Assembly: GCA_903847385.1 (NCBI GenBank)
Contig: CAINDO010000495.1
Span: forward strand, 1-49,340
From: an uncultured Myxococcales bacterium
Lineage (GTDB): Bacteria > Myxococcota_A > Bradymonadia > UBA7976 > UBA1532
Reading direction: 5' to 3'
Length of the DNA: 49,340 nucleotides
Below, piece by piece: positions 17,326 through 29,567 of this stretch. Position 1 is the first letter of the stretch. The number at the start of each line of letters is the position of its first letter. Position numbers and translations under genes: made by a program. The notes under the pieces are model-generated. The model made no database searches and was not told the DNA's origin. It was given only the letters and a program-made list of their open reading frames with translations.

Positions 17326-18014
17326 ACGACCTGCTGGGCACGCTGACGCTCGCGCTCGAAGGCGCGCCCGCCCTGGCGCTCGCCGCCGCCGCCGCGCTCG
17401 GGGCCGCGAGCGTCGTCGTCAGTCCATGCCACCTCGCCGGCATTCCCCTGGTGATCGGCGTGGTCCAGGCCCACCGCGCCCCAGGCCGCAGCGCCTTCGT
17501 CGTCGCCCTTCACTTCGGTCTCGGCGTGCTGGCCTCGTTCGCGCTCGTCGGTGGCGCCACGCTCGCCCTGGGTCGGCTCGTCGGCGACCTGGGCGCGTGG
17601 GGCAACGCGCTCGGCGCCGCCCTCTGCATTCTCTTCGGCCTCCAGCTCCTCGAGGTCGTCGATCTGCCCTGGTTCCGCCCACCGACGGCGGACGCGCTCG
17701 GCTCGGCGGGGCGCCCGGCCTGGATGGGTTTCCTCTTCGGCGCCAGCCTCGGGCCCTGCACGTTCTCGTTCATGGCGCCCGCGCTGGGTGTGGCCATGGC
17801 CCTGGCGCGCAGTCGCCCCGCCCATGCCGCCGGACTCCTCGCGGCCTTCCTGCTCGCCCACACGGGCGCGGTCGTCGTCGCGGGGCTCTCGGGGGATTAT
17901 GTGGAGCGCTTCATGCGCTCCCGAGGGGCGACGCGGGGGATCGCCCTGTTCCGGGCGGCGACCGGGGTGCTGCTGATCGTGGGCGGCTTGGGGTTCGTCT
18001 ACTCGATGCGGTGA
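17322..18014 (+). CDS. CcdA/DsbD-type transmembrane protein, ArsG-like
   Basis: This 230-residue membrane protein has about six helices in the LysE/DsbD/CcdA arrangement. Two reactive cysteines sit in inverted-repeat positions: VVVSPCHLAGIP (Cys36) in helix 1 and GASLGPCTFSFMAP in helix 4, the hallmark of electron carriers moving reducing power across the membrane. The overall sequence also fits the family some pipelines call ArsG-like aromatic arsenical efflux permease, so transport of an arsenical is an alternative. The start overlaps the thioredoxin stop. It ends one base before the convergent DUF2202 gene. The operon predicts a thioredoxin-fed disulfide relay. Confidence 0.8.
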   Translation: MNDLLGTLTLALEGAPALALAAAAALGAASVVVSPCHLAGIPLVIGVVQAHRAPGRSAFVVALHFGLGVLASFALVGGATLALGRLVGDLGAWGNALGAALCILFGLQLLEVVDLPWFRPPTADALGSAGRPAWMGFLFGASLGPCTFSFMAPALGVAMALARSRPAHAAGLLAAFLLAHTGAVVVAGLSGDYVERFMRSRGATRGIALFRAATGVLLIVGGLGFVYSMR

Positions 18015-18015
18015 C

Positions 18016-18687
18016 TCACCGCCCCGCGGCGCAGCGCCCGTCGCAGGGGCGTCCGCCCCCGTGCCCGCGGCCGGGTCCGCCGCCCTGCCCGCAGCCCGAA
18101 GCGCCGGCGATGATCGCGTCGTAGTCGGCGCGGGCGAGCACCTCGGGTGTGTACGAGACGTTCCGGGCGGACAGGTTGCGGTGGAACGCGCGCAGGTGGT
18201 TGTGCGAGGCGTTCAGCAGGCGCTGGTAGGTCGCCTGAGCGTCGGGCGAGGGCGCCGCGGCCAGCGCGCGCTGCAGATCGGCGATGTCGGTCTCTTCGAT
18301 CAGCGCGCCGACGGCCAGGGCCGCGTCCAGGGAGGTGTCCCCGCGCGCGACGAGGCGGTCGTAAAGGGCCTGCAGCTCGGGATCGGCGAAGCGGCCGGCG
18401 ACCTCTGGCCCCGCCGCGACGGGCACCCCCTGCGCCGCCGCCAGGACGCCCATGGCCTCCAGGTGGCGCTGTTCGCAGCCGGCGATGTGGGCGAACGGCG
18501 GTTGGTCGTACCGCGCCTGCAGGTGCCGGTAGACGTCCCGCGCGAGCTGCTCCTCGTCGCGCAGGAAGGCCGGCGAGCGGCTCGCGGTCGTCGAGGGCCC
18601 GGCCGGTGCCCGCTCGGCCGAGGCGCCGCACCCCGCGGCGAGCGTCGCCGCGACGAACACGAGAGAGAACGAGAGTTTCCGCGTCAT
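18016..18687 (-). CDS. DUF2202-family ferritin-like lipoprotein
   Basis: This 223-residue protein has a lipobox signal (VFVAATLAAGC) and a four-helix ferritin-like domain at about 40-185. The DUF2202 landmarks are visible: EEQLARDVYRHLQARY, IAGCEQRHLEAM, VGALIEETDIADLQ and NASHNHLRAFHRNL. The family carries Glu and His residues suited to a metal site, but its function is unknown. A Gly/His/Cys-rich tail (GCGQGGGPGRGHGGGRPC) could bind metal. A second, more divergent copy lies at 23405. Confidence 0.85.
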   Translation of the reverse strand: MTRKLSFSLVFVAATLAAGCGASAERAPAGPSTTASRSPAFLRDEEQLARDVYRHLQARYDQPPFAHIAGCEQRHLEAMGVLAAAQGVPVAAGPEVAGRFADPELQALYDRLVARGDTSLDAALAVGALIEETDIADLQRALAAAPSPDAQATYQRLLNASHNHLRAFHRNLSARNVSYTPEVLARADYDAIIAGASGCGQGGGPGRGHGGGRPCDGRCAAGR

Positions 18688-18811
18688 GACAGCCTCCGAA
18701 GGCTCCGCTCCGCGAGGTTCCGGGAGCGCTCAGCGAGCCCTTCGACGCCGTGGAACCGGCGGCGCGGCCGATTCCTGCGGACTTTCTTCGCGAATCGACC
18801 GGGGCGCGCCC

Positions 18812-19576
18812 CTACTCCGCGTCGTCGGGCCGCATGGCCTCGAAGACCTGCTCGTTGCGGTACTTCAGCCGTTTGCCGATGGCGTCGCGCTGGGTGTTGT
18901 CCGCCGGGCGGGGATAGAGCGCGATGCCGAACTGGTGCTTCTCCTTCGGCGCGCCGCTCTTGTCCTTCACGGTGGTGCTCCAGGCGTTGACGCTGTGGGC
19001 GTCGCCCTTGTAGGGCGCGAACGCGCCGGCCTGCTCGAGGGCCTCGCGGTGCTCTCGGGTGCCGATCTCGCCGTAGACGATGCAGGGGAACTCGGAGCAG
19101 TCGATGCTGGAGATCTCGCCCTGCGCGCCGACCTCGGCGAAGGCCTTGTCGAAGGCGTCGCGCAGGGCGGCCTCGCCGAAGCGGGGGTCGAGGGCCTTGG
19201 GGAACGGCAGGGGCTCGCCGGCGCTCTCGCGCAGCTCGGCCTGGGCCTCCTCGAAGCGGCGGCTCAGGCTCAGCAACTCCTCGCGCAGGTGGGCGTTCTC
19301 GGCGCGCAGGACCTCGGTCGTGGCCCCGGCGGGGGGCTCGGGGTCGAGCGCCGGCAGCGCGCCGGCGGCGTTGCGGGGCGCGGGCGCACGGACCTCGAGG
19401 CGGGCGGTGGACACGGGGGCCGGGGCGGCCTCGGTGGGGCAGACACAGGCGGCGTCGGCGGGGCTCCGGCTCGCCACCAGGGGCGTCGCGGGGCTCGAGG
19501 GCGAACCGGCGAGAAGCCGGGCGCCGAGACCGCCGGCGAGCAGGCCGAGTGCGAGGCCGAGGACGAGATTGCGCAT
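18812..19576 (-). CDS. Membrane-anchored coiled-coil protein of unknown function
   Basis: This 254-residue protein has an N-terminal transmembrane or signal segment (MRNLVLGLALGLLAGGLGARLL), a low-complexity linker with a CVCPTEA motif, a coiled coil (about 105-135, LRAENAHLREELLSLSRRFE) and a C-terminal globular domain with one Cys pair (ISSIDCSEFPCIVYGEIG). That pair and the AFDKAF...LEQAG pattern appear in envelope proteins I cannot name. The ATG at 19576 is used because the preceding 17 residues in frame are implausible. The globular part probably faces the periplasm. Function unknown. Confidence 0.7.
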   Translation of the reverse strand: MRNLVLGLALGLLAGGLGARLLAGSPSSPATPLVASRSPADAACVCPTEAAPAPVSTARLEVRAPAPRNAAGALPALDPEPPAGATTEVLRAENAHLREELLSLSRRFEEAQAELRESAGEPLPFPKALDPRFGEAALRDAFDKAFAEVGAQGEISSIDCSEFPCIVYGEIGTREHREALEQAGAFAPYKGDAHSVNAWSTTVKDKSGAPKEKHQFGIALYPRPADNTQRDAIGKRLKYRNEQVFEAMRPDDAE

Positions 19577-19591
19577 GTGTTCGACTCCAGT

Positions 19592-19614
19592 CGCCCGGCA
19601 AGTGCCACCGGGCG
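19592..19614 (-). terminator. Hairpin downstream of the 379-residue secreted protein gene
   Basis: CGCCCGG and CCGGGCG pair perfectly around a 9-nt loop. The hairpin lies 20 bp beyond the stop of the 19634-20773 gene in its direction of transcription and before the next same-strand start. No T-run is present, so termination is a guess. Confidence 0.35.
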
Positions 19615-19633
19615 GCCGCGGAGTCAAGGCGTG

Positions 19634-23291
<3,658 letters not shown>

Positions 23292-23301
23292 ATCCCCTGA
23301 T

Positions 23302-23326
23302 CCGGGGGTGTCGCCCGACCCCCCGG
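23302..23326 (+). terminator. GC hairpin after the hydantoinase gene
   Basis: CCGGGGG (23302-23308) pairs with CCCCCGG (23320-23326) around an 11-nt loop, starting about ten bases after the hydantoinase stop. It has no T-run, as is common in GC-rich genomes, so termination is likely but unproven. Confidence 0.45.
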
Positions 23327-23346
23327 GTGAGTCATCGGCGAGATGA

Positions 23347-23389
23347 CGCACATGTGCGACCTGGAAGATGTCGAACATACAGATGTATG
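23347..23389 (+). promoter_or_regulatory. Two dyads 30 bp apart upstream of the second DUF2202 gene
   Basis: CGCACATGTGCG (23347-23358) is a perfect 12-bp palindrome and CATAC-AGAT-GTATG (23376-23389) is a perfect 5-4-5 inverted repeat. Their centres are 30 bp apart, about three helical turns, and the second ends 16 bp before the ATG at 23405. The stretch is AT-richer than its surroundings. A cooperative operator pair is a reasonable inference. Confidence 0.35.
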
Positions 23390-23404
23390 GAAAGGACATC
23401 CCCC

Positions 23405-24055
23405 ATGTCGGTCACACGGCTCCCGAAGCGCCTCTCCCGTCTCTCCCCCCTGTTCGCGGTCGCCCTCTTCGCGGCGGGCTGCGGCGGTACACAGGTCGTC
23501 TCGTCCGAGGGCAACGGCACCAAGGTGACGGCGGCCGTCGGCATCGAGAACGTGGTGTTCGGCGCGATCGAGGTCCGCGAGCACCAGCGCCTCGCGCACG
23601 ACCTCTACGACCAGTTCGCCCGCATCCACGTCGAGCAGGCCTTTCGCCTCGCTCGCGACGCGCGCCGCCAGAACATCGACTCCCTCGGCCGCCTGCTGCG
23701 CAACCGCGACAGCTTCGCCCCCGCGGCGATCCTGCCGCGCGGCGAGTTCGACGACCCGGGCCTCGCCGCCGAGTACAAGCGCCTGCTCGCCATCGGCAGC
23801 GAGTCCGAGGCGGCTGCGTTCCGCGTCGGCGCGCTGCTCGAGGAGCGGGACGCGGCCATGGTGCGCGGCTACGGCCGAGAGACGGCCGCCAGTGACGTGA
23901 CCGCCCTGTACAGCCGCCTGGAGCGCACGAACCGCGCGCACCTGTCGACCTTCGTCACGCACCTGCGCACGATGGGTGAACACTACAACCCGGCCACGGG
24001 CCGCGTGACGGACGTTCAGGCCATGCTCGAAGCGCAGGCCGAGGACAAGGACTGA
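23405..24055 (+). CDS. DUF2202-like lipoprotein, divergent
   Basis: This 216-residue lipoprotein has a lipobox signal (VALFAAGC) and a helical bundle that mirrors the 18016 protein: EHQRLAHDLYDQFARI, LGRLLRNRDSF, YKRLLAIGSESEAAAF, VGALLEERDAAMVRG and NRAHLSTFVTHL. The layout and spacing match DUF2202, but several usual Glu/His positions differ (the IEETDI segment is LEERDA), so metal binding may be changed or lost. ATG 23405 is preceded by AAAGGA; an in-frame ATG at 23387 would add six residues. It is a distant paralogue of the first copy. Confidence 0.65.
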   Translation: MSVTRLPKRLSRLSPLFAVALFAAGCGGTQVVSSEGNGTKVTAAVGIENVVFGAIEVREHQRLAHDLYDQFARIHVEQAFRLARDARRQNIDSLGRLLRNRDSFAPAAILPRGEFDDPGLAAEYKRLLAIGSESEAAAFRVGALLEERDAAMVRGYGRETAASDVTALYSRLERTNRAHLSTFVTHLRTMGEHYNPATGRVTDVQAMLEAQAEDKD

Positions 24056-24065
24056 CCCGCTCGGT

Positions 24066-25274
24066 TCAGGCCGCCGCGAGCGTGAGCCGGGTGATCTCGC
24101 TCGACGCGCCGAGGCGCACGGGCGGGCCCCAGTAGCCGGTGCCGCGGCTGGTGTAGACCTGCAGGCGCCCCAGCGTGCGCAGGCTGTGCGTGAAGGGCTG
24201 CTGCAGCGGCACGAAGAGGTTCCACGGCACGAACTGCCCGCCGTGCGTGTGGCCGCTGAGCTGCAAGTCGAAGCCGGCCTCGGCGGCGACGAAGGCGCTG
24301 CGCGGCTGGTGCGCCAGCAGGAGCTTGAACACCCCGGCCGGGGCGCCCGCCGCGGCGCGGTGCGGATCGCTCGCGTGCTCGGGCAGGATGCGCCCGGCGC
24401 TGTAGTCGGTCACGCCGGCCACCACGAAGGGCGCGCCCCCACGCTCCAGCACGCGGTGTTCGTTGAGCAGCACCGTCAGGCCCAGTCGGCGCAGCTCGTC
24501 CACCCAGGCCTCGGCCCCGGCGTAGTACTCGTGATTGCCCGTGACGAAGAACACACCCAGCCGCGCGCGCAGCTCGGCGATGGGCGCGGTGTGTTCGCGC
24601 AGCGAGGCGACGCTGCCGTCCACCAGATCGCCGGTGATGGCCACCACGTCCGCGTCCAGGGCGTCGATCTCGGCGACCATGCGCGCGATGCGGGCGCGTT
24701 TGATCGTCGGGCCCACGTGGATGTCGCTGATCTGCACGATGCGCAGCCCCACCAGGCGCGGGTCCAGGCCGGGCACGCGGACCTCGACGTCCACGACGGG
24801 CGGCGTGCGGCGGGCGAAGTAGAAGCCGAGCCCCGTGGCCAGGAGCCCGGCCGGGAGCAGCGCCGCGCCCGTGACCGCCACGAGCTGCGCGCGCACGCTC
24901 GGGTCCGCCGGCAGCGCGCCGATCATTCCGAAGATGCCCAGGAGCACATCGCGAGCGAAGGCCCCGAGCAGCATGAACGACATGAAGCCCATCAGCGTCA
25001 GGCCCACCCAGGCCACGTGATCGGCCAGGGGCGGCTTCAACAGGAACCGCCCGAGGAGCGCCGCGGGGATCGACAGCGCCGACAGCGCGAGCGCGGCCCA
25101 GGCGGCCGTGGCGGCGGCGCCGGTCAGGCCGAGCCCCCCGATCACCTGCAGGCCCACGTAGGCGTGCGCGCCGGCGATGATCGACAGGGCCACGGCAAAG
25201 AACACGAAGAAGGCGGGGGGCGGTTTCTGCACGCGGAGACGATGCCGGAAATCCCCGGCGGTCGCACGGGACAC
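24066..25274 (-). CDS. Membrane-bound metallophosphoesterase
   Basis: This 402-residue protein has four or five transmembrane helices (residues 20-155) followed by a calcineurin-like phosphoesterase domain. The metal motifs are complete: SDIHVGP (Asp184, His186), GDLVDG (Asp216), GNHEYY (Asn247, His248), LLAHQP and GHTHGGQ (His342, His344). The domain is of the YkuE/YaeI membrane-associated type, whose best-known members cleave UDP-diacylglucosamine, but specificity cannot be read here. The GTG at 25274 lies four bases after the rtcR stop, so it is probably co-transcribed with rtcR. A role in RNA end processing is speculative. Confidence 0.85.
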   Translation of the reverse strand: MSRATAGDFRHRLRVQKPPPAFFVFFAVALSIIAGAHAYVGLQVIGGLGLTGAAATAAWAALALSALSIPAALLGRFLLKPPLADHVAWVGLTLMGFMSFMLLGAFARDVLLGIFGMIGALPADPSVRAQLVAVTGAALLPAGLLATGLGFYFARRTPPVVDVEVRVPGLDPRLVGLRIVQISDIHVGPTIKRARIARMVAEIDALDADVVAITGDLVDGSVASLREHTAPIAELRARLGVFFVTGNHEYYAGAEAWVDELRRLGLTVLLNEHRVLERGGAPFVVAGVTDYSAGRILPEHASDPHRAAAGAPAGVFKLLLAHQPRSAFVAAEAGFDLQLSGHTHGGQFVPWNLFVPLQQPFTHSLRTLGRLQVYTSRGTGYWGPPVRLGASSEITRLTLAAA

Positions 25275-25278
25275 GGTG

Positions 25279-26778
<1,500 letters not shown>

Positions 26779-26795
26779 GCCGCCACCCTACGCCC

Positions 26796-26860
26796 CTGGT
26801 GCGTCCTGCACCAGAGTGGTGCGTGATGCACCACCGCTCGTCTGGTGCACGGCGTACCAA
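26796..26860 (+). promoter_or_regulatory. Three tandem dyads, proposed RtcR upstream activating sites
   Basis: Dyad 1 (26796-26814) is CTGGTGC-N5-GCACCAG, dyad 2 (26816-26834) is GTGGTGC-N5-GCACCAC, both perfect. Dyad 3 (26842-26860) is TGGTGC-N5-GTACCA with one mismatch. Centres are 20 and 26 bp apart and fall about 111, 91 and 65 bp upstream of the predicted sigma-54 transcription start. This is where enhancer sites are expected. The shared core TGGTGC-N5-GCACCA is the proposed RtcR site (inference). Confidence 0.75.
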
Positions 26861-26888
26861 CGTCGACGCGGAGCCGCATGGCAGGCCG

Positions 26889-26905
26889 TTGGCACGGGGC
26901 CTGCT
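26889..26905 (+). promoter_or_regulatory. Sigma-54 (-24/-12) promoter of the rtcB operon
   Basis: TTGGCACGGGGCCTGCT matches the sigma-54 consensus (TTGGCACG-N4-TTGCT) with one mismatch. The invariant GG (26891-26892) and GC (26903-26904) are separated by exactly 10 bp. The predicted transcription start is near 26916, only about three bases before the rtcB ATG. Confidence 0.8.
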
Positions 26906-26918
26906 CTGTCTCGGCGGC

Positions 26919-28175
26919 ATGAACAGTCCAATCCCGAACAGCTCCACGAACTACCACGTCATCGCCGAGAGCGAGGTCTGGATGGAGACCGCGGCCGTCG
27001 ACCAGCTCCGCCAGGTGGCTGCCCTGTGCGGCTGCCGGCGGGCCGTCGGCATGCCCGATCTCCACCCCGGCCGCGGCATCCCCATCGGCGCGGCCTTCGC
27101 CTTCGACGACCGGGTCCGCCCGGCGCTGGTCGGCGGCGACGCCGGCTGCGGCGCCCGGGTGATCGCCGTGAAGCGCCCGCGTTTCACCGGCGACGCGCTC
27201 GTGCGCCGCGTCTCCGCCGAGACGGAGGGGCCCGCCCTGCCCGACTGCGACCCGGCCGAGCTCTTCGCCGCCGCCTGGCGGGCGGGCCCGCGCGGCCTGC
27301 TCGGCGTCGACGGCCTGCCCGACTCGCTCGCCGGCGTGATCGAGGCGCTCGTGCCCGAGGGGCGCAGCGCGGACGATACCTGCGAGAGCGGGTCGCTCCC
27401 TGCGCCTCCCGACGAATCCGGAGGCTTCGGCGAGCAGCTCGGCACCGCGGGCGGGGGCAACCACTTCGTCGAGATCGCCCGCGTCGAGCGGGTGGCCGAC
27501 AAGGCCGCCGCCCGCGCGCTGGACCTGAGCCCCGGCGAGCTCGCCGTCGTCGCCCACTCGGGTTCGCGCCACCTGGGCGCCGTGGTCGGCGCACGCTGGC
27601 ACGACGCCGTGCTCGACACGCCCGACACCCAGGCCGCCTACCTGGCCGACCTGGCCGGCTGCTGCCGCTACGCCGAGGCCAACCGCCTCGTGCTCGCGTG
27701 GCGCCTGCTCGTCGCGCTCGGCGCCACCCGCGAGAGCAGCCTGGGCGCGAGCTTCGACCTGATCCACAACACGGTGCGCCGCGAGGCCGTGGACGGCCGG
27801 GACGCCTTCGTGCACCGCAAGGGCTGCGCGCCGGCGCCCAAGGACGCGCCGACCATCGTGCTCGGCAGCCGCGGCACGCCGAGCTGGGTGATGCTGGGCG
27901 AGGGCTGCGCGGACAGCCTGTCCTCCGTCGCCCACGGCGCCGGTCGGCGCATGGGGCGGCACGAGGCCGTCGCCAAACTGCGCGACCGCTACCCCCGCTC
28001 GACGCTGTCCCGCACGCCCGGCGGCGGCACCGTGCTCTGCGACGACCCGGAGCTGCTCTACGCCGAGCACCCGGACGCCTACAAAGCCATCGAGCCCGTG
28101 ATCGACAGCCTGGAGCGCGCCGGCGCGGCCCGTCGGGTCGCCGCGCTGCTCCCCATCGTCAACGTCAAACGCTGA
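26919..28175 (+). CDS. rtcB2: RtcB-family RNA ligase, PrfH-associated type (RtcB2)
   Basis: This 418-residue GTP-dependent 3'-phosphate/5'-OH RNA ligase belongs to the short branch associated with PrfH. Active-site motifs are present: VGGDAGCGA (Asp74, Cys77), GGGNHFVEI (Asn181, His182), AHSGSRHLG (His213), LIHNTVRRE (His283), HRKGCAPAPK and VAHGAGRRMG, where His339 would take GMP. The N-terminus RAVGMPDLHPGRGIPIGAAF is typical. RtcB2 reseals 16S rRNA cleaved in the decoding centre on ribosomes recognised by PrfH (established for other species). ATG 26919 is the only credible start. The gene is first in the sigma-54 operon, 18 bases before the unknown gene. Confidence 0.92.
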   Translation: MNSPIPNSSTNYHVIAESEVWMETAAVDQLRQVAALCGCRRAVGMPDLHPGRGIPIGAAFAFDDRVRPALVGGDAGCGARVIAVKRPRFTGDALVRRVSAETEGPALPDCDPAELFAAAWRAGPRGLLGVDGLPDSLAGVIEALVPEGRSADDTCESGSLPAPPDESGGFGEQLGTAGGGNHFVEIARVERVADKAAARALDLSPGELAVVAHSGSRHLGAVVGARWHDAVLDTPDTQAAYLADLAGCCRYAEANRLVLAWRLLVALGATRESSLGASFDLIHNTVRREAVDGRDAFVHRKGCAPAPKDAPTIVLGSRGTPSWVMLGEGCADSLSSVAHGAGRRMGRHEAVAKLRDRYPRSTLSRTPGGGTVLCDDPELLYAEHPDAYKAIEPVIDSLERAGAARRVAALLPIVNVKR

Positions 28176-28193
28176 GAAACGAAGAGAAGACCC

Positions 28194-28937
28194 ATGCGCG
28201 CGGACATGCACAAAGTCATCGTCGAGGAGCCCCGCGGGGGGCGCGGGCGCGGCGGCCACAACGCCACCGTACGCAAGGACCGCTGCCGGCGCCGCATGCT
28301 GGACGCCGACGCCCTGGACGCCCTGCCCCACACCGGCCCCATCGAGCCCCGGGACGGGGCGACGCGCTGGTTCGGCGAGCACCTGGGCCCCCTGCGACGG
28401 TTCCTGATGAGCCGCGTGGGGCGGCCCTGGGACTCGGTCCATTCGGAGATCCGCCAGAACCTGCACGCGACCTCGACGGTCCACATGCACATCCTGCAGC
28501 ACCTGTTTCAGTACGTGCACACGCGGGTCGTCGTCGTCGGGCGCGAGGTCTACGACGCGGACCCGAAGTACGCCTGGCAGGGCGAGCCGCGGCCCCTGTG
28601 GGACAACCACCGCACGTTCTACGTGGACCCGAAGAGCGGTGAGCTGTGCCGCCCGAAGCGCGCCGCGACGCCCTGGCGCATCGCGCTTGCGCCCGACGAC
28701 GTGGACCTGCGCCGCCTGCCCGACGGCCGCCGCGTCGCGGCCCTGAACGGCGCCTGGTTCGAGGTCGAGGTCGCGCGCCTCGCGCCCGGCGCGACGGCCT
28801 GGGACCACGTGCTGCGCGAGACCGCCGACGCCCACAACACCACCCGCCGCCGCCGGCTCTACGGCGACGACCGCGCCTACGCCTGCGCCAAACACCAGCT
28901 CTCGCGCAAGGCCGTGCGCGACGCGCGTCTCTCATGA
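28194..28937 (+). CDS. Conserved-looking basic protein of unknown function between rtcB2 and prfH
   Basis: This 247-residue protein is strongly basic. It opens with an Arg/Gly-rich arm (EEPRGGRGRGGH) followed by RKDRCRRRML. A central stretch is LGPLRRFLMSRVGRPWDSVH, then EIRQNLHATSTVHMHILQHL, with many His. A small beta segment follows (RTFYVDPKSGELCRPKR), and the tail is helical and basic (HNTTRRRRLYGD). The composition suggests RNA or ribosome binding. The LGPLRRFL..RVGRPWD..H.EI pattern recalls a conserved bacterial hypothetical family whose function I cannot name. GAAGAGAAG precedes ATG 28194, and its stop overlaps the prfH start (ATGA), so it belongs to the repair operon. Confidence 0.8.
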   Translation: MRADMHKVIVEEPRGGRGRGGHNATVRKDRCRRRMLDADALDALPHTGPIEPRDGATRWFGEHLGPLRRFLMSRVGRPWDSVHSEIRQNLHATSTVHMHILQHLFQYVHTRVVVVGREVYDADPKYAWQGEPRPLWDNHRTFYVDPKSGELCRPKRAATPWRIALAPDDVDLRRLPDGRRVAALNGAWFEVEVARLAPGATAWDHVLRETADAHNTTRRRRLYGDDRAYACAKHQLSRKAVRDARLS

Positions 28938-29560
28938 CCACCCACAGCCTCCAGATCACCTCCGGCGTCGGGCCCGTCGAGGTCCGGTGGTTCGTCGCGC
29001 GCCTCGCCCCGGCGCTGGCGGCGCTCCTGCGCGAGCGCGGCCTCGAAGTGGGCGCCATCTCCACCCACGGCGACGCCGAGGCCCCGGATTCGGCCACTCT
29101 GACCCTCGCTGGGGACGTATCCCCACGTGTGGCCGATCTGCTGGGCACCCACGCCTGGATCTGCCGCAGCCCCACCCGCGGCCGCAACGGCCGCAAGCGC
29201 TGGTTCGTGGGCGTGTCTCTGCACGCGGACGCGCCGGACGCGCACAGTGCAAGCGACGCCGTGCGCATCGACCCGGCGGATCTCGACATCCGCACCTGCC
29301 GCAGCGGCGGCGCCGGCGGGCAGCACGTGAACACGACGGACTCGGCGGTGATCGTGTTCCACCGGCCGTCCGGGCTGCGCGTGCGCAGCGAGGGCGAGCG
29401 GTCGCAGCACGCGAATCGGTCCGCGGCCCTCGCGCGCCTGGGCCAACTGCTCGCCGCCGCGCGCCGCGACGAGGCCGCACGAGCCGAAGCCGCGCGCCGC
29501 CGCATGCACACCCGTGTGGTCCGCGGCGAGCCCGTGCGTGTGTGGACGTTCGAGATCTGA
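28934..29560 (+). CDS. prfH: Peptide chain release factor-like protein PrfH
   Basis: This 208-residue class-I release-factor homologue lacks the codon-recognition superdomain of RF1/RF2. It retains the peptidyl-hydrolase GGQ (residues 128-130) in TCRSGGAGGQHVNTTDSAV and the downstream SGLRVRSEGERSQHANRSAA helix. The N-terminal half (VGPVEVRWFVARLAPALAAL) is typical of PrfH. Known PrfH proteins release the peptide from ribosomes damaged in the decoding centre so RtcB2 can religate the 16S rRNA. It is the third gene of the sigma-54 operon, overlapping the unknown gene by four bases, and converges on the SRPBCC gene with seven bases between them. Confidence 0.9.
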   Translation: MTTHSLQITSGVGPVEVRWFVARLAPALAALLRERGLEVGAISTHGDAEAPDSATLTLAGDVSPRVADLLGTHAWICRSPTRGRNGRKRWFVGVSLHADAPDAHSASDAVRIDPADLDIRTCRSGGAGGQHVNTTDSAVIVFHRPSGLRVRSEGERSQHANRSAALARLGQLLAAARRDEAARAEAARRRMHTRVVRGEPVRVWTFEI

Positions 29561-29567
29561 GGCGTCG

